A stretch of DNA of 13,803 nt, taken from NCBI GenBank assembly GCA_045402695.1, contig JAWPNA010000206.1, forward strand, positions 1 through 13,803, given 5' to 3'. Position 1 is the first letter of the stretch. Every line of letters starts with the position of its first letter. Source of the DNA: JAWPNA01 sp045402695 (lineage in GTDB: Bacteria > Acidobacteriota > Polarisedimenticolia > JACPZX01 > DASXTC01). The notes under the pieces are model-generated. The model was not told where the DNA came from, did not search any database, and was given only the letters and a program-made list of their open reading frames with translations. Shown one piece after another: positions 5,612 through 12,722 of the stretch. The position numbers and the translations under genes are program-made.

Positions 5612-6745
5612 ATGGAAGAGCGGAAGCTGGGCTGGATGGCGTTCGGTCTTCTCCTTTACACTCACCCACGGTTCAAGCGGTACCTGCGGCCCTCGCAGAC
5701 CGACCCTGTGGCTCTCCTGGCAGGCTCGGCGGAAGACCTCGAGAAGGCGCTGCTGTTGCGGTCGGAGGATGCCAGGGCTATATTCAGCGGCACTTTTCCG
5801 GCCTGGGCCGACAAAGAGAACAGGTCATCCGGGAGGGCAGGGGTAACGGTGGTGACCTACGAGGACGCCGGATACCCTGAGAGACTCCGCCACCTTCCTG
5901 ACGCTCCACCATTTCTTTATGTCCGAGGCCAGCTTCTGCTCAGGGATGCCGCGGCCGTTGCGGTGGTCGGATCGAGGAAGGCGTCCCCGTACGGCCTGGG
6001 GGTCGCATACCGGCTGGCGTTCGACTTGGCCGAGGCGGGGTTCACGGTCGTCAGCGGGTTGGCCCGGGGGATCGACTCACAGGCACATCGCGGCGCTCTG
6101 GAGGCGGAAGGGAGGACAATCGGCGTGCTCGGGTCGGGAATAGATGTCGTCTATCCGAAGGAAAACACCCGGCTCTTCGCGCGCGTCGCTTCCGCCGGGG
6201 CGCTGCTGACGGAGTTCCCCTTCGGATCGGGGCCGCATGCGCATCACTTCCCTGTGCGCAACAGGATCATCGCTTCGATGAGCGCGGCTGTCATCGTGGT
6301 GGAAGCCGCCCGAGACAGTGGCTCGCTGATTACCGCCATGCTGGCCGCGGACGAGATGGGCCTCCCGGTGTGCGCCGTGCCTGGGCCGATTACATCGCGC
6401 ACGAGCGAAGGATGCAACGATCTGATCTACGATGGTGCAACGCCGGTTCGAGGCGTGCAGGACATCCTGGACGTCCTGCCGCGCTCCATTCGAGAGATGT
6501 CCGGCACTCAAGAGCGCGGGCCCGATGGAGTCTCGGGAAACCTGTTTTCAAGTCCTCCGCACATCGTCCACGGCGCCGCCCGGCAGGTGCTGGAGGCGCT
6601 GTCGGGCGACACCCCAAAGAGCGCGGACGAGCTGGCGACCGCGACGGGACTTGCCACGGGCATCCTGCTGGGGCATCTTCTGGAACTCGAGATCAAGGGA
6701 CTGGCCGAGCAGCTCCCCGGCGGCCTCTACATCAGGAAACTTTGA
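5612..6745 (+). CDS. dprA: DNA processing protein DprA (Smf)
   Basis: The product is 377 aa from the ATG at 5612. That start is favoured over an in-frame GTG at 5603 because GGAGG (5599-5603) lies 8 nt before the ATG and overlaps the GTG. DprA binds incoming single-stranded DNA during natural transformation and loads RecA. Domains: an N-terminal helical part (1-110), the Rossmann-like DprA core with VGSRKASPYG (119-128), SGLARGID (148-155), GVLGSGID (171-178) and FPVRNRIIA (213-221), and a C-terminal winged helix (about 322-377) as in long DprA proteins. It is first in a plus-strand run; topA follows after 14 nt. Its Shine-Dalgarno can be paired in a leader hairpin. DprA homologues also occur in species not known to be competent, so competence is not proven. 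Confidence 0.96.
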   Translation: MEERKLGWMAFGLLLYTHPRFKRYLRPSQTDPVALLAGSAEDLEKALLLRSEDARAIFSGTFPAWADKENRSSGRAGVTVVTYEDAGYPERLRHLPDAPPFLYVRGQLLLRDAAAVAVVGSRKASPYGLGVAYRLAFDLAEAGFTVVSGLARGIDSQAHRGALEAEGRTIGVLGSGIDVVYPKENTRLFARVASAGALLTEFPFGSGPHAHHFPVRNRIIASMSAAVIVVEAARDSGSLITAMLAADEMGLPVCAVPGPITSRTSEGCNDLIYDGATPVRGVQDILDVLPRSIREMSGTQERGPDGVSGNLFSSPPHIVHGAARQVLEALSGDTPKSADELATATGLATGILLGHLLELEIKGLAEQLPGGLYIRKL

Positions 6746-6759
6746 AACGGAGTCGATTC

Positions 6760-9285
6760 GTGGCAAAAGCTCTGGTCATCGTCGAATCCCCCGCCAAGGC
6801 GGGCACGCTCACCAAGTTCCTGGGAGCCGGGTACACCGTGAAGGCCTCCATGGGCCACGTGAGGGATCTCCCCAAGAACAAGCTCGGCGTGGATGAGAAG
6901 ACATTCAAGCCGACGTATCAAGTGCTTCCCGGTCGCAAGAAGGTGATCGACGAGATCAAGAAACAGGCTGCGAAGGCCGACGTCATCTACCTGGCTCCCG
7001 ACCCCGACCGCGAGGGGGAGGCCATCTGCTGGCACCTGTTCGAGGAGCTGAAGGGGTCCAAGAAGAAGTTCTACCGGGTCATGTTCAACGAGATCACAAA
7101 GAAGGCCATCCTGCACGCGATGGCGCACCCCGGCGAGATCGATCAGAACAGGGTGGACGCACAGCAGGCACGGCGCATCCTCGATCGCCTGGTGGGATAC
7201 AAAATCAGCCCGCTGCTGTGGGACAAGGTGCGCCGCGGGTTGTCGGCCGGCCGCGTCCAGTCCGTTGCGCTGAGGATGATCGTGGAACGCGAGCGGGAGC
7301 GGCTTGCCTTCAAGCCCGAGGAGTACTGGAGCCTGACCGCGAAACTGAACGCCGCTGAGCCTCCTCCCTTCGAAGCGCGGCTCACGCGCAAGACAGGCAA
7401 GAAGTTCGAAGTCCACACGAAGGAGGAGATGGATCACGTTCTCGGCGACCTCAATGGCGCGGATTTTGTGGTCAGAGAGGTGGTCGCGAAGGAGAAAAAG
7501 AAGCACCCCGCGCCGCCCCTCATCACGAGCAAGCTCCAGCAGGAGGCGTACCGCCGGCACGGCTTCACCGTCAAGAAGACCATGATGCTGGCCCAGCGCC
7601 TCTACGAGGGAATGGACGTCGGCGCGCGAGGCACGCTTGGACTGATTACCTACATGAGGACCGATTCCACCCGCGTGTCGGCCGAGGCGCTCGATCAGGT
7701 CCGCGAGCACATCGCGGCGGCCTACGGCAAGGAGTTCGTCCCGGACAAACCCCGCTTCTATGCCGTCCGCAAACAGGCGCAGGAAGCCCACGAGGCGATA
7801 AGGCCCACCAGTCTCGAGCTGACGCCGGCCCTGGTGAAGCCCCACCTCAGCAAGGACGAGTTCAATATCTACCAGCTCATCTGGAACCGCTTCGTCGCTT
7901 CGCAGATGGAGTCCGCGGTCTTCGATACGACCACAGCCGACATCGAGGCGGGAGACTTCACATTCCGCGCTACGGGAGCCGTGGTCAAGTTCCCCGGCTG
8001 GCTGAGTGTCTACGGAGGGGCGGAGGCCGTCCGCGCCAAGGAGAAAGACCCGGAGGCCGGTGATGAGGAGAGCCGGCCCGAGCCGCAAAACGGCGCCTCG
8101 GAAGAATCCGGGTCCATTGGCGTGGAAGGCGAGGAGGCGTCGGAGGAAGCGACAGGCCTGCTGCCGCCGCTTCAGGAGGGGATGAAGCTCGAGCTGCTGG
8201 GCCTCACGCCGGGGCAGCATTTCACGCAGCCGCCACCGCGCTTCACAGAAGGGATGCTGGTCAAAGCGCTGGAGGAAAGCGGCATCGGACGGCCCTCGAC
8301 CTACGCGAGCATCCTGGCCACCATTCAGAACCGCGAGTACGTGGAGAAGGAGAAGGGCAAGTTCCATCCCACCGAGCTGGGAATGCTGGTGACCGATCTG
8401 CTCGTGAAGTCCTTTCCCGACATCATCGACGTCGAGTACACCGCGACCATGGAATTGAAGCTCGACGAGATCGAGGAAGGGCGCCTCAAGTGGGTGGAGG
8501 CCCTCAAGGAGTTCAACAAAAAGTTCGTGAAGGACCTCAAGCTCGCAGAGGTCGAGATGCGGAATGTCAAGACCGAGGAAATCCCGACCGAGCACACCTG
8601 CGGCAAGTGCGGCAAGCCGATGGTGGTCAAGTGGGGACGCTACGGCAAATTCCTCGCGTGCACCGGCTATCCGGAGTGCCGCAGCACGGCCGAGTTGAAA
8701 AACGGCGGCGCCGGCGGCTCGGACGAAACCGCGCCGTCGCCCGAAGCGGCCGCGTTGGCGTCGCATGAAGAGACCTGCGAGAAGTGCGGCAAGTCGATGG
8801 TGGTGCGCCGCGGACGGTTTGGCCAGTTTCTAGCATGCACCGGGTATCCGGCCTGCAAGAACACGAGGCGCATCCACGTCAACGCCGCGGGCGAAGTGTC
8901 CTCGAAGAAGGATCTCCTTCTGGAGGAACTGTGTCCCCAGTGCGGCAAACCGATGGCGCTGAAGCACGGCCGATTCGGAGAGTTCACCGCCTGCAGCAAT
9001 TACCCCGAATGCCGGTTCATCAAGCACAAGGAAGTCGGGGTCGCGTGCCCGAAGGACGGCGGCACACTGGTGGAGAGGCGGTCGCGGCGCGGCAAGACCT
9101 TTTACGGCTGCAACAATTACCCCAAGTGCGACTTCGTCGTCTGGTACCGGCCCGTGCCGCGCGCCTGCCCGCAGTGCGGCGCCTCCTTCCTCATGGAGAA
9201 GAAGACCAAGAAGGAAGGCGAGATGCTGGTCTGCAACAACGAGGATTGCGGCTACAAAGTCGCGGTGGAGGCCGTCTCGGCCTGA
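6760..9285 (+). CDS. topA: DNA topoisomerase I (type IA)
   Basis: The product is 841 aa; it relaxes negatively supercoiled DNA by transient single-strand cleavage. The start is GTG at 6760, with GGAG (6749-6752) 7 nt upstream, giving the standard N-terminus MAKALVIVESPAKA; the open frame further upstream only shadows dprA. The Toprim domain (1-115) has ESPAKA, GHVRDLP (32-38) and DPDREGE (81-87). SAGRVQSVALR is at 162-172 and active-site Tyr298 is in ITYMRTDS. An acidic low-complexity insert covers about 427-465. The tail has five zinc-finger modules (from about 614, 673, 725, 763 and 803). Four have four Cys; the fourth starts CPKDG and has lost its second Cys. The stop overlaps the xerC start (TGATG). 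The topA product must be essential or nearly so in most bacteria. Confidence 0.97.
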   Translation: MAKALVIVESPAKAGTLTKFLGAGYTVKASMGHVRDLPKNKLGVDEKTFKPTYQVLPGRKKVIDEIKKQAAKADVIYLAPDPDREGEAICWHLFEELKGSKKKFYRVMFNEITKKAILHAMAHPGEIDQNRVDAQQARRILDRLVGYKISPLLWDKVRRGLSAGRVQSVALRMIVERERERLAFKPEEYWSLTAKLNAAEPPPFEARLTRKTGKKFEVHTKEEMDHVLGDLNGADFVVREVVAKEKKKHPAPPLITSKLQQEAYRRHGFTVKKTMMLAQRLYEGMDVGARGTLGLITYMRTDSTRVSAEALDQVREHIAAAYGKEFVPDKPRFYAVRKQAQEAHEAIRPTSLELTPALVKPHLSKDEFNIYQLIWNRFVASQMESAVFDTTTADIEAGDFTFRATGAVVKFPGWLSVYGGAEAVRAKEKDPEAGDEESRPEPQNGASEESGSIGVEGEEASEEATGLLPPLQEGMKLELLGLTPGQHFTQPPPRFTEGMLVKALEESGIGRPSTYASILATIQNREYVEKEKGKFHPTELGMLVTDLLVKSFPDIIDVEYTATMELKLDEIEEGRLKWVEALKEFNKKFVKDLKLAEVEMRNVKTEEIPTEHTCGKCGKPMVVKWGRYGKFLACTGYPECRSTAELKNGGAGGSDETAPSPEAAALASHEETCEKCGKSMVVRRGRFGQFLACTGYPACKNTRRIHVNAAGEVSSKKDLLLEELCPQCGKPMALKHGRFGEFTACSNYPECRFIKHKEVGVACPKDGGTLVERRSRRGKTFYGCNNYPKCDFVVWYRPVPRACPQCGASFLMEKKTKKEGEMLVCNNEDCGYKVAVEAVSA

Positions 9286-10205
9286 TGCGCAAGCAGCTAG
9301 CCGATTTCCTCGCGCACTTGAGGCATGTGCGCAACTACTCGCCCGAAACCATACGCGCCTACGAAAGCGACTGCGGTCAGTTCATCGGATTCCTGGAGGC
9401 GCGGCTCAACGCAGGCTCACCGCCCGACCCGCGGCGAGTGGATCCGCTGGCCGTGCGCGCCTTCCTCGCGGACCTGCACGAGAGAGACGACAAGCGCTCC
9501 ACGATGGCGCGCAAGATCTCCTCGCTGCGTTCGTTCTTCGGCTGGATGCGCCGTGAGGGAATCGTCGCCACCAATCCCGCGGCCGAGATCGTCACCCCGC
9601 GACAGGAACGCAGGCTGCCCCGCTTTCTGGATCAGGACGAGGTGGTGATGCTGTGCGAGAGCCCGGACGGCGCCAAGCCGCTGGGCGCCCGCGATCGCGC
9701 CATCCTCGAGCTGCTCTATGCCACGGGGATGCGGGTCTCGGAGCTCGCGGGACTCGTGCTGATGGATTTGCATCCGAGCGAGAACGAAATCAAGGTGATG
9801 GGCAAGGGGAGCAAGGAGCGTTGGGTCTACTTCGGAGGCAAGGCTCGCGATGCCATGGACCGGTGGCTCGGAGCGCGCAGGAAGCTCGCGGTCTCGGCGA
9901 AGTCCGATGCCCTCTTCGTCAACGCGCGTGGAACCCCCTTGACGGACCGCAGCGTGCGGCGTGTGGTGGCGCGCTACGTGACGGAAGCGGCGCTGCGACG
10001 GAAGATTTCGCCACACGGTCTGAGGCACTCCTTCGCGACCCACCTGCTGAACCGTGGGGCCGACCTGCGCGCCATCCAGGAGCTGCTCGGGCATGCCTCG
10101 CTCGGCACCACGCAACGCTATACGCACGTCGGCACGGAGCAGATGATGGCCGTCTACAACACCGCCCAGGCCTCGATCCGCCGGGCGCGCCGCGGGCGGG
10201 ACTGA
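9285..10205 (+). CDS. xerC: Site-specific tyrosine recombinase XerC/XerD
   Basis: The product is 306 aa. Xer recombinases resolve chromosome dimers at dif during cell division. The N-terminal SAM-like core-binding domain (1-90) includes RNYSPETIRAYESD. The catalytic domain has all expected residues: Arg150 (ATGMRVSEL), Lys174 (MGKGSKERW), His244 and Arg247 (HGLRHSFATHLL), His270 (LLGHASLGTTQRYTHV) and nucleophile Tyr279. The ATG shares its A with the topA stop (TGATG), so translation is coupled to topA; there is no room for a strong separate ribosome binding site. The topA neighbourhood favours the name XerC, but XerC and XerD are hard to tell apart by eye. No partner recombinase and no dif site were seen in the window. 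Confidence 0.93.
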   Translation: MRKQLADFLAHLRHVRNYSPETIRAYESDCGQFIGFLEARLNAGSPPDPRRVDPLAVRAFLADLHERDDKRSTMARKISSLRSFFGWMRREGIVATNPAAEIVTPRQERRLPRFLDQDEVVMLCESPDGAKPLGARDRAILELLYATGMRVSELAGLVLMDLHPSENEIKVMGKGSKERWVYFGGKARDAMDRWLGARRKLAVSAKSDALFVNARGTPLTDRSVRRVVARYVTEAALRRKISPHGLRHSFATHLLNRGADLRAIQELLGHASLGTTQRYTHVGTEQMMAVYNTAQASIRRARRGRD

Positions 10206-10211
10206 GCGGGT

Positions 10212-11012
10212 ATGTTCCGCGAAGCCATGAGTGACGTCGCCGCAGCCGCCGCCCATGCGGGCGGCGAGGTCATCATGAAGGCGCACAGAGCTCGCGGGGC
10301 CGGCATGATCGCGGGAGCTATCAGCAAGGGGCACAACGACTACGTTACCGCCGTGGACCGCGAAGCCGAGGACCGCATCATCTCCGTCATCAAGGAAGTG
10401 TATCCCGACCACGACTTGCAGGCGGAGGAAACTCCCGCCGCCGAGTTCCGATCGGACTACCGGTGGATCATCGATCCGCTGGACGGCACGACCAACTTCA
10501 TCCACGGATACCCGATGTTCGCGGTCTCCATCGGAGTCTCGTATCAGGGCCGCATGGTCCTGGGAGTCGTGTTCGACCCTCTGCGCGGCGAGCTGTTCCG
10601 AGCGGAGGCGGGCAAGGGCGCCTATCTCAACGACCGGCGGATTCAGATCAGCGAGGCGAGAAAACTCGAGGACGCCCTGCTGGTGACCGGCTTCCCGTTC
10701 AAGGCCCAGCACCAGCTCGACAAGTACCTCGCGATCTTCAAGGAGCTCTTCAAAGCCAGCAGCGGCATCCGCCGCGCCGGCTCTGCAGCGCTGGATCTGG
10801 CCTACGTGGCCTGTGGGCGCGCGGACGGGTTCTTCGAGCTGATCCTATCGCCCTGGGACATGGCCGCGGGCGCGGTGCTCGTGCTCGAGGCCGGCGGTGT
10901 CGTGACCGACTTCGCCGGTGGAGATGACTACATGAATACCGGCCACATCGTCGCCGGTCATCCCGACGTGGTCAAGGAGATGCTGCCCCGCATTGCCCGC
11001 CAGTTCTCCTGA
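10212..11012 (+). CDS. suhB: Inositol monophosphatase family protein (SuhB-like)
   Basis: The product is 266 aa, normal for the family of Mg2+-dependent, Li+-sensitive phosphatases that hydrolyse myo-inositol 1-phosphate and related substrates. The metal-site motifs are intact: Glu72-Glu73-Thr (AEETPAAE), WIIDPLDGTTNF (85-96; Asp88 and Asp91) and SPWDMAAG (213-220; Asp216). RRAGSAALDLAYVACG (187-202) is also typical. The start is 6 nt after the xerC stop with no clear Shine-Dalgarno, so it is probably translated from the same transcript. The physiological substrate is uncertain: SuhB, histidinol-phosphatase-like and CysQ-like members share these motifs, though the overall sequence looks closest to SuhB. 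It converges on the FG-GAP gene with only 15 nt between stops. Confidence 0.92.
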   Translation: MFREAMSDVAAAAAHAGGEVIMKAHRARGAGMIAGAISKGHNDYVTAVDREAEDRIISVIKEVYPDHDLQAEETPAAEFRSDYRWIIDPLDGTTNFIHGYPMFAVSIGVSYQGRMVLGVVFDPLRGELFRAEAGKGAYLNDRRIQISEARKLEDALLVTGFPFKAQHQLDKYLAIFKELFKASSGIRRAGSAALDLAYVACGRADGFFELILSPWDMAAGAVLVLEAGGVVTDFAGGDDYMNTGHIVAGHPDVVKEMLPRIARQFS

Positions 11013-11027
11013 ACCGGCGCCACACTC

Positions 11028-12722
11028 CTAGGGCGTCCCTTCCTCTTTGATGGCAAGGATCTGGTCGGCCTTCACGCCGGTCATGGTCTGCCGGACGCCC
11101 GAGGGCCAGCGCACCTCCACTACCTCGGCGCGCCCGCTGACTCCCAGGCCGAAGTGAAGCCGGACATCGTCCTGCGACAGATAGCTCGATCCGGCCCGCA
11201 CTTCATCGGTCTGCCAGCGCTCCATGCCCGAGGCATCCTTTGTCATCACCCGGATCCGGGCACCGATCCCGTTGCGGTTGCTCTTGGTGCCTCGGAGCTT
11301 GACGAGCAGCCAGTGGCCGCCTCCCACGCGCTGGTCGTTGCCTCCATCGTTGCGGAACAGCTCGGCCTCGCGGTTCGAGTTGATGACGAAGAAGTCCAGG
11401 TCGCCGTCGTCATCCATGTCAGCGACGGCCAGTCCGCGGCCGACGTTCGGCTGCGCGAAGCGCGGGCCGACCTCGGCCGTGGAGTCCTTGAAGCGCCCCG
11501 AGCCGTCGTTGGCGAGCAGCGACCGGGGCTGCGCGTAGGTGACCTGGTCCTTGAAAAGATGGATGTTGTCGAGGATATGGCCGTTGGCCACCAGAAGATC
11601 CTTGTCGCCGTCATTGTCGAAATCAAGAAAGTCCACGCCGAATCCCACGTTGAGGAAATTGACCTCCCCCAGGCCCGCCATGAAGGTACCATCGGTGAAT
11701 GTGAGATCGCCGTTGTTGAGGTACAGCTCGTTGGTCTCGTAGTCCAGGTTGGTCACGATCAGATCCATCTGTCCGTCTCCATTGATGTCGGCCGCGTCGG
11801 TGCCCATTCCGGCCTGAGGGACGCCGCTCTCCGAGAAGCCGGCTCCGGAGGTCACGGAGATGTCCTTGAAGGTCCCGTCGCGCCGATTGAGGTAGACGAA
11901 GTTGACCGTCTTGTCGTTGGCGACGTAGATGTCCTGCCATCCGTCGTCGTTGAGATCGCTGAAGATCACGCCGAGCCCTTTGCCGATCGGATCGGCCACG
12001 CCGGCGCTCGCGCTGATGTCCTCGAAACGACCGTCTCCCTTGTTGCGGTACAGCGTGTCCGGCACGCCGTTGTACTCATCCGGGTGGCAGTAAGCCCGGT
12101 AGCCGGGCTCCCGCCGACCACAGAACTTGTTGTTCTGGAGAGTGAAGTCGAGGTAGTTGGTTACGTACAGGTCCAGGTCACCGTCGTTGTCGATGTCACC
12201 GAATGCGGCGCTTGCGCTCCAGCGGGGGTCTCCCACACCGGCCAGTGCCGTGACATCCGTGAAGCTTCCGTTCCCGTCGTTGCGGTAGAGGACATTGGGT
12301 CCGAAGTTGGTGACGTAGAGATCCACGTCGCCATCGTTGTCGATGTCGCCGGCCGCGCAGCCCATTCCGTAACCACGATCGCCCACACCAGCCTGCGCGG
12401 TCACGTCGGTGAACCGCCCGCCCCCTTCGTTGCGGTAGAGATGGTTGGACGGTTTCTCGCTGCCCACATAGCCCGGCAGCTCCGCCGAGTTAACCGCGTA
12501 CAGGTCCACGTCATCATCGCCGTCATAGTCGAACCAGCAGGCCCCCGACCCCATGGTCTCGACGTAGAACTTCTGGCCGCTGGCGCCGTTGACGTGCCTG
12601 AAGAGGATGCCGGCGGACGCGCCGATCTCGGTGAACGTGACGCGGCCGCCCAGCGCACCCAGTCCAAGACAGCAGGCCGCGATGCCCGTAGCCGCACCGA
12701 TGCGTGCGCCCCGCCGATTCAT
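11028..12722 (-). CDS. Exported CRTAC1-type protein with FG-GAP/VCBS repeats and ASPIC/UnbV domain
   Basis: The product is 564 aa. An N-terminal export signal (Arg 3, 4 and 7, then a hydrophobic Ala/Gly/Leu/Cys stretch to about residue 26) precedes a beta-propeller of FG-GAP/VCBS repeats. Seven calcium-binding DxDxDGxxD-type loops are seen, starting at residues 65, 126, 176, 256, 312, 367 and 435 (for example DIDNDGDVD). A cysteine-bearing insert with CGRREPGYRAYCHPDEYNG follows repeat 3. Residues about 484-560 form an ASPIC/UnbV domain (RAGSSYLSQDDVRLHFGLG, EVRWPSGVRQ). An IAAC sequence at 14-17 resembles a lipobox but is followed by more hydrophobic residues, so lipidation is doubtful. The ATG overlaps the stop of the TPR gene (ATGA), and AGGAG lies about 11 nt upstream. 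Function is unknown; adhesion or protein binding is the family guess. Confidence 0.92.
   Translation of the reverse strand: MNRRGARIGAATGIAACCLGLGALGGRVTFTEIGASAGILFRHVNGASGQKFYVETMGSGACWFDYDGDDDVDLYAVNSAELPGYVGSEKPSNHLYRNEGGGRFTDVTAQAGVGDRGYGMGCAAGDIDNDGDVDLYVTNFGPNVLYRNDGNGSFTDVTALAGVGDPRWSASAAFGDIDNDGDLDLYVTNYLDFTLQNNKFCGRREPGYRAYCHPDEYNGVPDTLYRNKGDGRFEDISASAGVADPIGKGLGVIFSDLNDDGWQDIYVANDKTVNFVYLNRRDGTFKDISVTSGAGFSESGVPQAGMGTDAADINGDGQMDLIVTNLDYETNELYLNNGDLTFTDGTFMAGLGEVNFLNVGFGVDFLDFDNDGDKDLLVANGHILDNIHLFKDQVTYAQPRSLLANDGSGRFKDSTAEVGPRFAQPNVGRGLAVADMDDDGDLDFFVINSNREAELFRNDGGNDQRVGGGHWLLVKLRGTKSNRNGIGARIRVMTKDASGMERWQTDEVRAGSSYLSQDDVRLHFGLGVSGRAEVVEVRWPSGVRQTMTGVKADQILAIKEEGTP

Noticed and set aside
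6370..6759. Upstream extension of topA giving a 971-aa product
   Set aside because: This part lies within dprA in another frame and has an Arg-rich shadow composition. GTG at 6760 has a Shine-Dalgarno and gives the standard TopA N-terminus.
6727..8766. 679-codon open frame antisense to topA
   Set aside because: It is the mirror of a GC-rich coding gene; topA is unmistakable and the antisense protein has no recognisable domain.
9417..10712. 431-codon open frame antisense to xerC and suhB
   Set aside because: It spans two well-supported genes on the other strand and has no recognisable motif.
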